DNA from: Gilliamella sp. N-G2
GTDB lineage: Bacteria; Pseudomonadota; Gammaproteobacteria; Enterobacterales; Orbaceae
DNA length: 46,482 nt
NCBI RefSeq assembly: GCF_002142215.1
Contig: NZ_NAST01000020.1
Location: forward strand, 1-46,482
Direction of reading: 5' to 3'
Shown: in pieces, positions 30,554 to 38,697 of the stretch
How positions within the stretch are numbered: position 1 is the stretch's first letter
Layout of the letters: every line of letters begins with the position of its first letter
Translations under genes and position numbers: made by a program
Notes under the pieces: model-generated
Databases searched by the model: none
Told to the model about the DNA's origin: nothing
The model's input: only the letters and a program-made list of their open reading frames with translations

Positions 30554-31351
30554 ATGTTTATCGATACGCATTGCCATTTCAATTTTCCTGCTTTTGTTAC
30601 CGATCTCGAGAATTCAATCAATAATATTCGCCAAGTTAAAATTAATAGCTTAATTATTCCTGCTGTATCAGCAACACATTTTAGTCAAATATTACAACTC
30701 ACCGAGCAATATAGTGAACTTTATGCTGCACTCGGTTTACACCCTATCTATCAACACTCGCCGGCTGATCTTGAACAACTATCAGATATAGTTAGTACTC
30801 ACCCTACAAAATTAGTTGCCATTGGTGAAATTGGCTTAGACCGTTATGACCAATCTGTTGATTGGCAACAGCAACTAGATTATTTTCGAGCTCAATTGGT
30901 ATTAGCCAAGCGCTATGATTTACCCGTTTTAATCCATTCACGCAAAACACACGACATTATCTATCATGAATTACATCAAGCTAATTTGCCATGTCGTGGG
31001 GTGATCCATGGCTTTTCTGGTAGCTATCAACAGGCATTGCAATTTATTAAATTAGGCTATTATATTGGTGTTGGTGGGGTAATAAGTTATACCAGAGCCA
31101 ATAAAACTCGCCAAACCATTGCAAAAATACCGCTGGAAAGTTTAGTGTTGGAAACTGATGCACCTGATATGCCATTAAGCGGTCGCCAAGGACAAATAAA
31201 TCGTCCCGAAAACATTGTCGATATCTTTAATATTCTTAGTCAATTGCGAACAGAACCGCCTTCACAAATAATTAACACTATCTTAACAAATACCTTGACG
31301 CTATTTCGTAGAATTAATAGAATGGAAATTACAAATCCGTTCAAAAGATAA
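30554..31351 (+). CDS. yjjV: TatD-family metal-dependent hydrolase YjjV
   Basis: This 265-residue TIM-barrel hydrolase is closest by eye to E. coli YjjV (259 aa) rather than TatD or YcfH. Metal ligands are seen in D-T-H-C-H-F, G-E-I-G-L-D, H-S-R-K-T-H, I-H-G-F-S-G-S and E-T-D-A-P-D-M-P. A near-perfect AGGAGG site (30541-30546) lies just after the recC stop, so the two genes are probably one transcript with strong initiation here. Family members are DNases or deoxyribonucleotide-processing enzymes; the substrate of YjjV is not settled to my knowledge. Confidence 0.92.
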   Translation: MFIDTHCHFNFPAFVTDLENSINNIRQVKINSLIIPAVSATHFSQILQLTEQYSELYAALGLHPIYQHSPADLEQLSDIVSTHPTKLVAIGEIGLDRYDQSVDWQQQLDYFRAQLVLAKRYDLPVLIHSRKTHDIIYHELHQANLPCRGVIHGFSGSYQQALQFIKLGYYIGVGGVISYTRANKTRQTIAKIPLESLVLETDAPDMPLSGRQGQINRPENIVDIFNILSQLRTEPPSQIINTILTNTLTLFRRINRMEITNPFKR

Positions 31352-31393
31352 CCATTTAATTATTAATGATTTATCAACAAAAGGTGATATTTT

Positions 31394-32359
31394 ATGTCGC
31401 AGCGCTATAGTCAACTTTTTGTACAATCCATTATTTCATTAACTCGATTATTTCCATTATGGGCAATTCTTTGTGCAATAGCTGCCTATTTTTCACCTGA
31501 TACCTTTCTACCTGTGCGACCACATACATCACAATTATTAATGTTTGTCATGTTTACAATGGGGGTAACGTTAAGTATTGATGATTTTAAACGCGTCGTC
31601 ACTAAACCGAAAGCAGTCATAATTTGTACTTTACTGCATTATATTGTAATGCCAGTTACCGCGTTAATCTTATCTAAATTATTCACTATGCGACCAGAGC
31701 TATTAGTCGGCATGGTTCTTGTGGGGAGCGTTGCTAGTGGTACCGCCTCGAATGTGATGATTTATCTCGCTAAGGGGGATGTCGCATTATCGGTCACCAT
31801 CTCATCGGTATCAACACTGGTTGGCGTTGTAGTAACCCCATTACTAACATTATTGTTAGTTGGTACTACCGTTGAAGTTCGAGTTTGGGATATGTTGATA
31901 CATATTGTTCAAATTGTTCTCGTCCCTATTCTTTTAGGCTTAATTGTCCACCACTTTTTATATCCTGTGGTAAAAAAATGTGAACGCTTTTTGCCACTGT
32001 TATCGATGCTTTGTATTTTATTAATTATTTGTATAGTTGTTGCTGGTAGTCATGCACTCATTGCTCAAGTAGGTATAACCGTTATCTTTGCCGTCATTAT
32101 TCATAATGGTGTTGGTTTACTGGGTGGTTATTGGGGAGGTCGTTTATTTGGTTTTGACGAGTCCACTTGTCGAACTATGTCTTTAGAGGTAGGCATGCAA
32201 AACTCAGCGTTAGCTGCAACATTAGGTACAACCTACTTTTCAGCATTATCGGCACTACCTGCTGCAGTTTTTTCTGTTTGGCACAATATTTCTGGTTCAC
32301 TATTGGCTGGTTATTGGCAAGGAAAACCCGTTAAAAATAAGAAAAAATCCAGCAATTAA
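31394..32359 (+). CDS. Bile acid:sodium symporter family transporter, PanS-like
   Basis: This 321-residue inner-membrane protein has about nine or ten hydrophobic helices. Signatures of the BASS fold are present: [21 protein letters not shown] and [10 protein letters not shown]. This layout matches the ketopantoate/pantoate transporter PanS (YocS) of enteric bacteria, a more likely assignment than a true bile acid carrier. The substrate is inferred from family resemblance only. It lies 42 bp after yjjV. Confidence 0.78.
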   Translation: MSQRYSQLFVQSIISLTRLFPLWAILCAIAAYFSPDTFLPVRPHTSQLLMFVMFTMGVTLSIDDFKRVVTKPKAVIICTLLHYIVMPVTALILSKLFTMRPELLVGMVLVGSVASGTASNVMIYLAKGDVALSVTISSVSTLVGVVVTPLLTLLLVGTTVEVRVWDMLIHIVQIVLVPILLGLIVHHFLYPVVKKCERFLPLLSMLCILLIICIVVAGSHALIAQVGITVIFAVIIHNGVGLLGGYWGGRLFGFDESTCRTMSLEVGMQNSALAATLGTTYFSALSALPAAVFSVWHNISGSLLAGYWQGKPVKNKKKSSN

Positions 32360-32389
32360 CAGTGAATATTGTAAAATAGCATTCATTAG

Positions 32390-32424
32390 CTCTCTTATTC
32401 AATCATACCCGATGAGTAAGAGAG
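32390..32424. repeat. 11-bp inverted repeat between the PanS-like gene and the MFS gene
   Basis: CTCTCTTATTC and GAGTAAGAGAG pair over 11 positions with one G-T wobble across a 13-base loop. It starts about 30 bp after the transporter stop. No T-run follows; either a non-canonical terminator or an operator for the 32490 gene. Confidence 0.6.
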
Positions 32425-32489
32425 TATAATCTTAGGATTAATAAAATTCCTCTGCTTCCAGCATATCAATCAATTTTAGGCTGAACAAA

Positions 32490-33878
32490 ATGAATAGCGA
32501 ACTACAGTTACCACCTTTTGTCTATCGTATATTACCTTGGATTGCTGCATTTGCTTTTTTTATGCAATCACTCGATACCTCAATTCTAAATACTGCTTTG
32601 CCAACTATGGCCAAAGATCTTAATGAATCCCCCCTAAACATGCAGTCAGCGGTAATCTGTTATGCACTAACACTAGCACTATTTATTCCAGTAAGTGGCT
32701 TTCTTTCAGATAAATTTGGTACCCGAAATATCTTTGTACTGGCAGTATCACTCTTTACAATAGGTTCATTACTGTGTGCTTTATCCAATTCATTAATTTT
32801 CTTAGATATATCAAGAGTAATTCAAGGTATTGGTGGTTCAATGATGGTACCGGTTTCTCGCTTAGTTTTGATTAAAGCATTTAAACGTAACGAGTTTTTA
32901 GCGGCATTAAATACCGCAACAATACCAGGATTGATCGGACCAGTATTAGGGCCGGTTTTAGGCGGTTATCTAGTCGATATGGTAAGTTGGCATTGGGTAT
33001 TTTTGATTAACTTGCCAATTGGGGTTTTAGGGGTATTTATTAGCTTAAAGTATATGCCTAACATTAAAGGCAAACATATGCCTTTTGATTTCTTTGGTTT
33101 TCTTTTTATCGTTATTACTTTTATCAGCGCTACCCTTAGTGTCGAATGTTTAAATCAAGGTCAACAATATTATTTACCAATAACGCTTGCCATCATCAGT
33201 CTGATTTTTTTATTTATTTATCGAACCTATGCGCAAAAAAAATCTGGGCCACTATTTCCACTATCATTATTTAATATTCGAACGTTTAAAATTGGTATTA
33301 TCGGTAATTTAGTTTGTCGATTGGGCATTTCTGGCGTGCCTTTCCTTATTCCACTATTTTTACAAGTTGGTTTTGGTTATTCAGCAATTTTTGCTGGCAT
33401 GATGCTAGTTCCTATGGCAATTGCTTCAATTTGTACCAGATTTTTCATTACGCGGATTCTGGCTCGTTTAGGTTACCGTTTTGTATTGGTCGCTAATACC
33501 ATCTTAGCTGGAATTTTGATTCTTTTAATGTCATTAATAAACTTAGCGACACCATTAGTAATATTAGGCATTTTGCTATTTTGCATTGGCGGAATCAATT
33601 CAATGCAATTTACCTCAATGAATAGTATAACATTAGCTAATTTACAAGGTGAAAGCACCAGCAGTGGTAATAGTTTAATGGCGGTTAATCAGCAATTAGC
33701 CATTAGCTTTGGTACTGGTTTTGGTGCGGTATTAGTAAGATTATTCAGCAATTCAACAACTACTATTCACGCATTTCAATTAACCTTTGTTATACTAGGT
33801 ATTGTGACTATGCTATCAAGCATGATTTTTGCGCAACTAAACACACAAGATGGTAAAAATTTAACGAATCGGCGCTAA
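32490..33878 (+). CDS. mdtD: MFS drug/metabolite exporter, MdtD-like (DHA2 type, 14 helices)
   Basis: This 462-residue membrane protein resembles E. coli MdtD (471 aa) from the first helix (F-F-M-Q-S-L-D-T-S-I-L-N-T-A-L-P) onward. Motif A is seen as G-F-L-S-D-K-F-G-T-R-N, and motif C as G-P-V-L-G-P-V-L-G-G-Y. Later blocks R-A(F)-T-F, S-S-M-N and L-A-S-S-G-N-S type sequences also align (here S-T-S-S-G-N-S-L-M). It probably uses proton antiport. The substrate is unknown. Unlike E. coli there is no mdtABC or baeSR nearby, and it stands in tandem with gloC (19 bp gap). Confidence 0.82.
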   Translation: MNSELQLPPFVYRILPWIAAFAFFMQSLDTSILNTALPTMAKDLNESPLNMQSAVICYALTLALFIPVSGFLSDKFGTRNIFVLAVSLFTIGSLLCALSNSLIFLDISRVIQGIGGSMMVPVSRLVLIKAFKRNEFLAALNTATIPGLIGPVLGPVLGGYLVDMVSWHWVFLINLPIGVLGVFISLKYMPNIKGKHMPFDFFGFLFIVITFISATLSVECLNQGQQYYLPITLAIISLIFLFIYRTYAQKKSGPLFPLSLFNIRTFKIGIIGNLVCRLGISGVPFLIPLFLQVGFGYSAIFAGMMLVPMAIASICTRFFITRILARLGYRFVLVANTILAGILILLMSLINLATPLVILGILLFCIGGINSMQFTSMNSITLANLQGESTSSGNSLMAVNQQLAISFGTGFGAVLVRLFSNSTTTIHAFQLTFVILGIVTMLSSMIFAQLNTQDGKNLTNRR

Positions 33879-33897
33879 GCAATTAAGGGAGAATTAT

Positions 33898-34530
33898 ATG
33901 TTTCAATATCAGATCATTCCAGTTACAGCTTTTCAAGAAAATTGTAGCATTATTTGGTGTGATGAAACAAACGAGGCTGCCTTTATTGATCCTGGTGGAG
34001 AGCCAGAACTGCTTAGAAAAGCAGTGGAAAAACTAGGCGTAAATATCAAGCAAATCTTGCTTACTCATGGCCATTTAGATCATGTTGGCGCTGCCGTGGC
34101 GTTAGCTAATCATTATAATGTTAAGATTATTGGCCCTAGTCAAGAAGATGAGTTTTTATTCTCTGGACTACCACAACAATGTATGCAATTTGGCTTTCCT
34201 TATACAGATAGTTTTTTACCTGATCGCTGGTTAACTGAAGGGGAACAAGTTAAAGTGGGTAACATTACACTTGATGTTCTGTTCTGTCCTGGCCATACTC
34301 CTGGCCATATCGTATTTATCAATGCCAAAGATAAAATTGCTTTTGTCGGTGATGTCTTATTCAAAAGTAGCATTGGCCGTACCGACTTTCCTCGAGGAAA
34401 TCATGCCGATTTAATTTCCTCTATCACAAATAAACTATTTCCGCTTGGTGATGATTTTATCTTTGTTCCTGGCCATGGTCCGATGTCGAGCTTTGGCAAT
34501 GAACGAATGACAAATCCTTTTTTAGTTTGA
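33898..34530 (+). CDS. gloC: Type II glyoxalase GloC (YcbL), metallo-beta-lactamase fold
   Basis: This 210-residue protein closely matches E. coli YcbL/GloC (215 aa). The binuclear metal motif T-H-G-H-L-D-H is at residues 56-62, with further ligands in C-P-G-H-T-P-G-H, F-V-G-D-V-L-F and V-P-G-H-G-P. It hydrolyses S-lactoylglutathione, the second step of methylglyoxal detoxification. A GGGAGAA site precedes the ATG. It is the last gene of a short run with the MFS gene. Confidence 0.92.
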   Translation: MFQYQIIPVTAFQENCSIIWCDETNEAAFIDPGGEPELLRKAVEKLGVNIKQILLTHGHLDHVGAAVALANHYNVKIIGPSQEDEFLFSGLPQQCMQFGFPYTDSFLPDRWLTEGEQVKVGNITLDVLFCPGHTPGHIVFINAKDKIAFVGDVLFKSSIGRTDFPRGNHADLISSITNKLFPLGDDFIFVPGHGPMSSFGNERMTNPFLV

Positions 34531-34550
34531 AACAAAATTCCCCAAACAAA

Positions 34551-34581
34551 TGTAAACTATTTTATAAAAAAATAGTTTACA
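34551..34581. promoter_or_regulatory. BirA-type biotin operator upstream of bioY
   Basis: TGTAAAC (34551-34557) and GTTTACA (34575-34581) face each other across 17 bases, and the flanking A/T run extends the symmetry. The known bacterial BirA site is TTGTAAACC-N14/15-GGTTTACAA, so the core and spacing agree. The right half overlaps a possible -35 (TTTACA) with TATTAT 16 bases later (34598-34603). Biotin-loaded BirA would block transcription of bioY. Confidence 0.85.
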
Positions 34582-34637
34582 TGCTTTATTTTTGTATTAT
34601 TATGACGCTACTATTTAGCTTTTAATGGTAGAAAATA

Positions 34638-35228
34638 ATGAAACAACAATTAACATCGTACTATCCAACTTATATTAATACACTATTCAACTTATCCTCT
34701 TGGCAACGCAAGTTGGGCGCAGTTACTTGTGCCGCATTGCTGCTAGGCGTTGCCGCAAATATCAGTATTCCAACCTATCCGGTACCATTCAGTCTACAAT
34801 CATTAGGCGTGCTTCTGATCGGAGCTTGTTTGGGGCGTAAATTAGGTGCTTTAGCAATTCTTCAATACCTTTTTTTAGGTGCATTAGGATTACCACTTTT
34901 TGCCAATGGTAGCGGTGGCATTATGGCGCTTGCTTCTCCTTCTGCTGGTTATTTATATGGTTATGTATTTAGTGCTTATTTAGCTGGATATGCAGCAGAA
35001 AAAGGTTACGATCGTCGTTTTCTGTTAGGATTAGTTGCCTTTGCTTGTGCTCACCAATTATTATTTGTCTTTGGTGTGGTCTATTTAATGGGGTATTTAC
35101 ATATTTCCCTTAGCGAAGCGATACAAGCAGGCTATTTACCTTTTGTTGGTGTGGATGCACTTAAATTTATCATCGCAACTTGTGTCATGTTTTCATTATG
35201 GCGTCACCACGCTAAAAAACATCAATAA
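34638..35228 (+). CDS. bioY: Biotin transporter BioY (ECF S-component)
   Basis: This 196-residue membrane protein has five to six hydrophobic helices. BioY signatures are clear: I-P-T-Y-P-V-P-F-S-L-Q-S-L-G-V-L-L-I-G, G-A-L-G-L-P-L-F and S-A-G-Y-L-Y-G-Y. It captures biotin at the membrane, alone or with an energy-coupling EcfA/EcfT module, neither of which is in the window. The BirA-like operator upstream independently supports biotin as the substrate. It is followed after 2 bp by a papain-like hydrolase gene. Confidence 0.95.
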   Translation: MKQQLTSYYPTYINTLFNLSSWQRKLGAVTCAALLLGVAANISIPTYPVPFSLQSLGVLLIGACLGRKLGALAILQYLFLGALGLPLFANGSGGIMALASPSAGYLYGYVFSAYLAGYAAEKGYDRRFLLGLVAFACAHQLLFVFGVVYLMGYLHISLSEAIQAGYLPFVGVDALKFIIATCVMFSLWRHHAKKHQ

Positions 35229-35230
35229 AA

Positions 35231-35791
35231 ATGCAAATTGGCGATATTATTTTTCAATCCCAGTATGAAGAAAGCGAATTTAATGAAGCAATTACGCATT
35301 CTGGTTCACAGCTCTGCTCGGATGAGATAATCAATCAGATAAGCCATGTTGGTTTATATATTGGCAATAATATCATCATTGAAGCCACTCAAAAACATGG
35401 GGTAATCCAACAGCCCCTAAACAACTTTTTAGCTACCGCTCAATATAATCTAGTAGCAACCATTTATGATGATTCCGTCATTAAAAACGCATTAATGCGA
35501 GTGCAAACCTGTCTAGGGTTGCCTTATAACCATAGTTTTCGCGAAGATGATAAAGGGTTTTACTGTAGTGAACTGATTACTTATGCTTTCAAGTACCCAT
35601 CTGGTGAAGATTATTTTCAACGTTATCCTATGAACTTTAGCGATTTAGCCACAGGCCAAATTCTGCCTTATTGGATCAAATATTATCAAGCATTAAATCA
35701 AACGATCCCTGAAGGAGAACTAGGATCACATCCACAACAACTACTCAGACAAAAGACATTATTCAAGACAATCCGAATACTTGAAGCATAA
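35231..35791 (+). CDS. YiiX/YebB-like papain-fold hydrolase (permuted NlpC/P60)
   Basis: This 186-residue protein has no signal peptide. The start M-Q-I-G-D-I-I-F, then S-H-V-G-L-Y-I-G (catalytic His), I-I-E-A (acidic residue) and F-Y-C-S-E-L-I (catalytic Cys) fit the permuted NlpC/P60 order of YiiX-like enzymes, where His precedes Cys. These act on amide or thioester bonds in lipids, peptides or wall material; the substrate is not known. The ATG is 2 bp after bioY with no good ribosome site, so translation is probably coupled and the gene should share biotin control. Confidence 0.82.
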   Translation: MQIGDIIFQSQYEESEFNEAITHSGSQLCSDEIINQISHVGLYIGNNIIIEATQKHGVIQQPLNNFLATAQYNLVATIYDDSVIKNALMRVQTCLGLPYNHSFREDDKGFYCSELITYAFKYPSGEDYFQRYPMNFSDLATGQILPYWIKYYQALNQTIPEGELGSHPQQLLRQKTLFKTIRILEA

Positions 35792-35839
35792 TAATCGAGA
35801 TAATCTGCTACAAAAAACACATTTTAAACAATTTAACTA

Positions 35840-35868
35840 TTGACATAATGTCATTAAATCTATAATAT
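35840..35868 (+). promoter_or_regulatory. Promoter of tRNA-Asn
   Basis: TTGACA (35840-35845) and TAATAT (35863-35868) are spaced by 17 bases (or TATAAT at 35861 with 15). A GCGCGC discriminator follows at once, the GC-rich type found at stringently controlled stable RNA promoters. Confidence 0.85.
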
Positions 35869-35885
35869 GCGCGCTACATTTCGGT

Positions 35886-35961
35886 TCCTCCATAGTTCAG
35901 TCGGTAGAACGGCGGACTGTTAATCCGTATGTCACAGGTTCAAGTCCTGTTGGAGGAGCCA
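35886..35961 (+). tRNA. tRNA-Asn (anticodon GTT)
   Basis: A 76-base cloverleaf closely matches E. coli tRNA-Asn. The acceptor stem pairs TCCTCCA with TGGAGGA and the 3' CCA is encoded. The anticodon loop ACTGTTAAT has GTT. The D-loop AGTTCAGTCGGTAGA and T-arm GGTTCAAGTCC are standard. No integrase or attachment duplicate is seen beside it. Confidence 0.98.
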
Positions 35962-35976
35962 ACTTTCCGAATGTTG

Positions 35977-36000
35977 AAATCTGCTCAAGCAGATTTTTTT
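35977..36000 (+). terminator. Terminator of tRNA-Asn
   Basis: AAATCTGC pairs with GCAGATTT around a TCAA loop and runs into a T-tract, 16 bp after the CCA end. Confidence 0.9.
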
Positions 36001-36174
36001 ATGCCTATTATTCTTCTGCTCTATAACTTATTTGTTTATCGCCTATTGATATCTTTACTATTGTCTTTCTTAATAAAAGATTCATAATAATTATCGCGCT
36101 TAATTTTCCATATTCACATCTAATGGCAATTGAGTATTCTGATCGATAATAGTTAGGTTAAAGGAGATTTACCA

Positions 36175-36903
36175 ATGCATTTGCATTTTATTATTCATGA
36201 AGATTTCGAAGCTCCTGGAGCTTATGAGCAATGGGCTAAAGAACATCGTTATACCATTAGTTATTCTCGTGTTTATCTTGGTGAACCTCTTCCCAACAAT
36301 GTAGATAATATTGATATGTTGATTATTATGGGTGGCCCACAATCACCAGCAACAACCAAACAAGAGTGCCCTCATTTTGACTCGCTAGCGGAACAAGCAG
36401 TAATATTATCGGCTATCAACTCAAAAAAAATCGTACTTGGCGTCTGTCTTGGTTCACAATTAATTGGTGAAGCTTTAGGAGCCCCACATGGTCATAGTCC
36501 GGAAAAGGAAATCGGTAAGTTCCCTATCACCTTAACTGAAATAGGTAAAAATAATCCTTTATTTGTTGATTTTGGCAAGGGTTTAGCTGTCGGCCATTGG
36601 CACAATGACATGCCAGGTTTAACCCAAGAAGCACAAATTATTGCCTATAGTGAAGGCTGCCCACGACAAATCATTGCTTATGGTCCTTTAGTATATGGTT
36701 TTCAATGTCATATGGAGTTAACTTTAGATGTTGTTGAACAGCTGATTGCTCACTCAGAAAGTGATCTTAATCAGGCAGCAAAATATCGTTTTGTTGATAC
36801 ACCTAGCCAACTTCGTTCCCATGATTATTCTGAAATGAATCAGAAACTGTTTGGCTTTTTAGATAAATTAAGCCTTAATTATTTATCACTTATAAAAAAA
36901 TAA
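36175..36903 (+). CDS. Class I glutamine amidotransferase-like protein
   Basis: This 242-residue cytoplasmic protein has a GATase1 fold. The catalytic triad is visible: C91 in L-G-V-C-L-G-S-Q, H179 and E181 in Q-C-H-M-E. The oxyanion region is M-G-G-P-Q-S. It has no synthetase domain, so it is a stand-alone type like YfeJ or the GMP-synthase-like amidotransferases. Reaction partner unknown. An AAAGGAG site precedes the ATG. It is a single-gene unit between the tRNA terminator and the VanW gene (28 bp gap, possibly co-transcribed). Confidence 0.88.
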   Translation: MHLHFIIHEDFEAPGAYEQWAKEHRYTISYSRVYLGEPLPNNVDNIDMLIIMGGPQSPATTKQECPHFDSLAEQAVILSAINSKKIVLGVCLGSQLIGEALGAPHGHSPEKEIGKFPITLTEIGKNNPLFVDFGKGLAVGHWHNDMPGLTQEAQIIAYSEGCPRQIIAYGPLVYGFQCHMELTLDVVEQLIAHSESDLNQAAKYRFVDTPSQLRSHDYSEMNQKLFGFLDKLSLNYLSLIKK

Positions 36904-36931
36904 GCAATTTAGTAGTTAGGATGATTGTTAT

Positions 36932-37762
36932 ATGCAAAACACTATTGTAGATAAACCTAAAAAACGCAGTAATTTAAGGTTAAAATTAGGTAAGGAGTAT
37001 TTTATTCTCAAACGTAAACTAGATTGGTGGCGCAACCGTCACGCCTATAGCGTAATTGATAAGAATAATAATACTTGCTGCTATTCTCATAAAAAACATC
37101 AATCGGTATTGTTAAGACAACTGAAAGATGTTGATATGTATTTGCAATATAACAAAATTACTAACCTTCGCTTAGCAATTGAACAGCTCGACGGTTCGAT
37201 AATTAAGCCCAATCAACGATTTTCAATTTGGCAAAAAGTTGGTCGACCATCTAAGAAACGCGGCTTTTTAGAAGGTCTCTCATTACATAATGGCCAAATC
37301 GGCAAAGATATTGGTGGTGGTTTATGCCAACTTGGCAATTTGATTTACTGGATGGTATTACATTCAGATTTAACCATTATTGAACGATGGCGTCATAGTT
37401 TTGATGTTTTTCCGGATGTTAACCGTACTATTCCATTTGCTTGTGGTGCAACACTTTCTTATAACTATATCGATTTACAATTACTTAATAAAACCAATAC
37501 AACGTACCGACTTAATCTTTGGTTAGATGATGAATATTTACATGGTGAACTGCTTGCCAATACACCTTTATCTTATCACTATGAAATATTCGAAACCGAT
37601 CACGTTATTGAACAACAATGGTGGGGCGGATACACCAGACACAATAAGATATGGCAACGAAAAACCCATTTGCTCGATAATCAAATAGAGGAAAAACTCA
37701 TTAGTGAAAATCATGCAATTATGATGTATACACCTTATTTAACACAACCAAACGAAGTATAA
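36932..37762 (+). CDS. VanW-domain protein of unknown function
   Basis: This 276-residue protein shows the VanW core between about residues 85 and 190: I-K-P-N-Q-R-F-S-I-W, G-F-L-E-G-L, I-G-G-G-L-C-Q-L-G-N-L-I-Y-W and H-S-D-L-T-I-I-E-R. The basic N-terminus (K-K-R-S-N-L-R-L-K-L-G) is not a signal peptide. VanW was named from vancomycin resistance clusters but its role there is accessory and unproven; here there are no vanHAX-like genes, so resistance should not be inferred. Confidence 0.85.
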   Translation: MQNTIVDKPKKRSNLRLKLGKEYFILKRKLDWWRNRHAYSVIDKNNNTCCYSHKKHQSVLLRQLKDVDMYLQYNKITNLRLAIEQLDGSIIKPNQRFSIWQKVGRPSKKRGFLEGLSLHNGQIGKDIGGGLCQLGNLIYWMVLHSDLTIIERWRHSFDVFPDVNRTIPFACGATLSYNYIDLQLLNKTNTTYRLNLWLDDEYLHGELLANTPLSYHYEIFETDHVIEQQWWGGYTRHNKIWQRKTHLLDNQIEEKLISENHAIMMYTPYLTQPNEV

Positions 37763-37786
37763 AAATCATACAGCAATGATATTAAA

Positions 37787-37809
37787 TTAGATAGTCATAA
37801 GCTATCTAA
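37787..37809. repeat. 8-bp perfect inverted repeat upstream of sodA
   Basis: TTAGATAG and CTATCTAA flank a 7-base spacer. It lies 25 bp after the VanW gene stop and 20 bp before the sodA promoter candidate. With no T-run, an operator for sodA is as likely as a terminator. Confidence 0.5.
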
Positions 37810-37829
37810 ACAATAGTTTGTGGGATATA

Positions 37830-37858
37830 TTGATAGACCGTATACTCGACAGTATAAA
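37830..37858 (+). promoter_or_regulatory. Candidate sodA promoter
   Basis: TTGATA (37830-37835) and TATAAA (37853-37858) are spaced by 17 bases, about 40 bp before the sodA ATG. Confidence 0.6.
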
Positions 37859-37896
37859 TGAGTTAAAAATACTTAATAAATGAAAGGAGCAATTTC

Positions 37897-38523
37897 ATGG
37901 CTTATACATTACCCCCTTTACCTTATGCTTATGATGCTTTAGAGCCTTATATTGATACTGAAACAATGCATCTTCATCATGACAAACATCATCAAACTTA
38001 TGTAAATAATGCTAATGCATTATTAGAATCTCTACCTGCTGAAGTTAAAGACTTTTGCCCTGAAACATTACTAAAAAATCTAGACAAAGTCCCTGCAGAC
38101 AAAATTACTGGTGTTAAAAATAATGTTGGTGGTCATGTTAACCACACTCTATTCTGGGAATTATTAAAAATTGGAACTGAACTTAAAGGTGAACTTAAAG
38201 CTGCTATTGAAAAAGACTTTGGTTCAGTTGATGCATTTAAAGAAAAATTCTCAGCTGCTGCGGCAACTCGTTTTGGTTCTGGTTGGGCATGGTTAGTATT
38301 GAAAGATGATAAGCTAGAAGTGGTTTCAACTGCTAATCAAGATTCCCCAGTTATGGGTGAAAAATTCTCAGGTGTTTCTGGCACACCAATTTTAGCGCTT
38401 GACGTTTGGGAACACGCTTATTATTTAAAATATCAAAACCGTCGTGCTGATTATATTGGTGCGTTTTGGAATGTTATTAACTGGGATAAAGTAGCTGAAT
38501 TATACACAGAAGCGAAAAAATAA
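37897..38523 (+). CDS. sodA: Manganese superoxide dismutase
   Basis: This 208-residue protein (206 in E. coli SodA) begins [13 protein letters not shown]. Metal ligands are H27, H83, D169 and H173 (D-V-W-E-H-A-Y-Y). The Mn-type hallmarks are Gly in N-N-V-G-G-H and Gln148 in S-T-A-N-Q-D-S-P, which separates it from iron SodB. An AAAGGAG site precedes the ATG. It removes superoxide in the cytoplasm and is a single-gene unit with its own terminator. Confidence 0.96.
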   Translation: MAYTLPPLPYAYDALEPYIDTETMHLHHDKHHQTYVNNANALLESLPAEVKDFCPETLLKNLDKVPADKITGVKNNVGGHVNHTLFWELLKIGTELKGELKAAIEKDFGSVDAFKEKFSAAAATRFGSGWAWLVLKDDKLEVVSTANQDSPVMGEKFSGVSGTPILALDVWEHAYYLKYQNRRADYIGAFWNVINWDKVAELYTEAKK

Positions 38524-38548
38524 GCTCATTTAGAAAAATCACATTATA

Positions 38549-38576
38549 AAAATGACGCAATACGCGTCATTTTTTA
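38549..38576 (+). terminator. Terminator of sodA
   Basis: AATGACGC pairs with GCGTCATT around a five-base loop and is followed by a T-run, 25 bp after the stop. Confidence 0.92.
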
Positions 38577-38697
38577 TTTATTATTCATTTACATTATTAT
38601 CAATGATGTAAGCAAATTGGTAATTGCTAAGTTATACTTAAATCCGTTACAATGCAGGATTAATTAAAAAACTTAAAAATTTACAAAACAGCATAAT

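Noticed and set aside
35886..36174. tRNA-Asn as an integration site for a mobile element
   Set aside because: No integrase, no repeat of the tRNA 3' end and ordinary core genes on both sides.
36932..37762. VanW homology as a sign of glycopeptide resistance
   Set aside because: No vanHAX or vanRS genes are present, VanW has no proven resistance role, and the host is Gram-negative.
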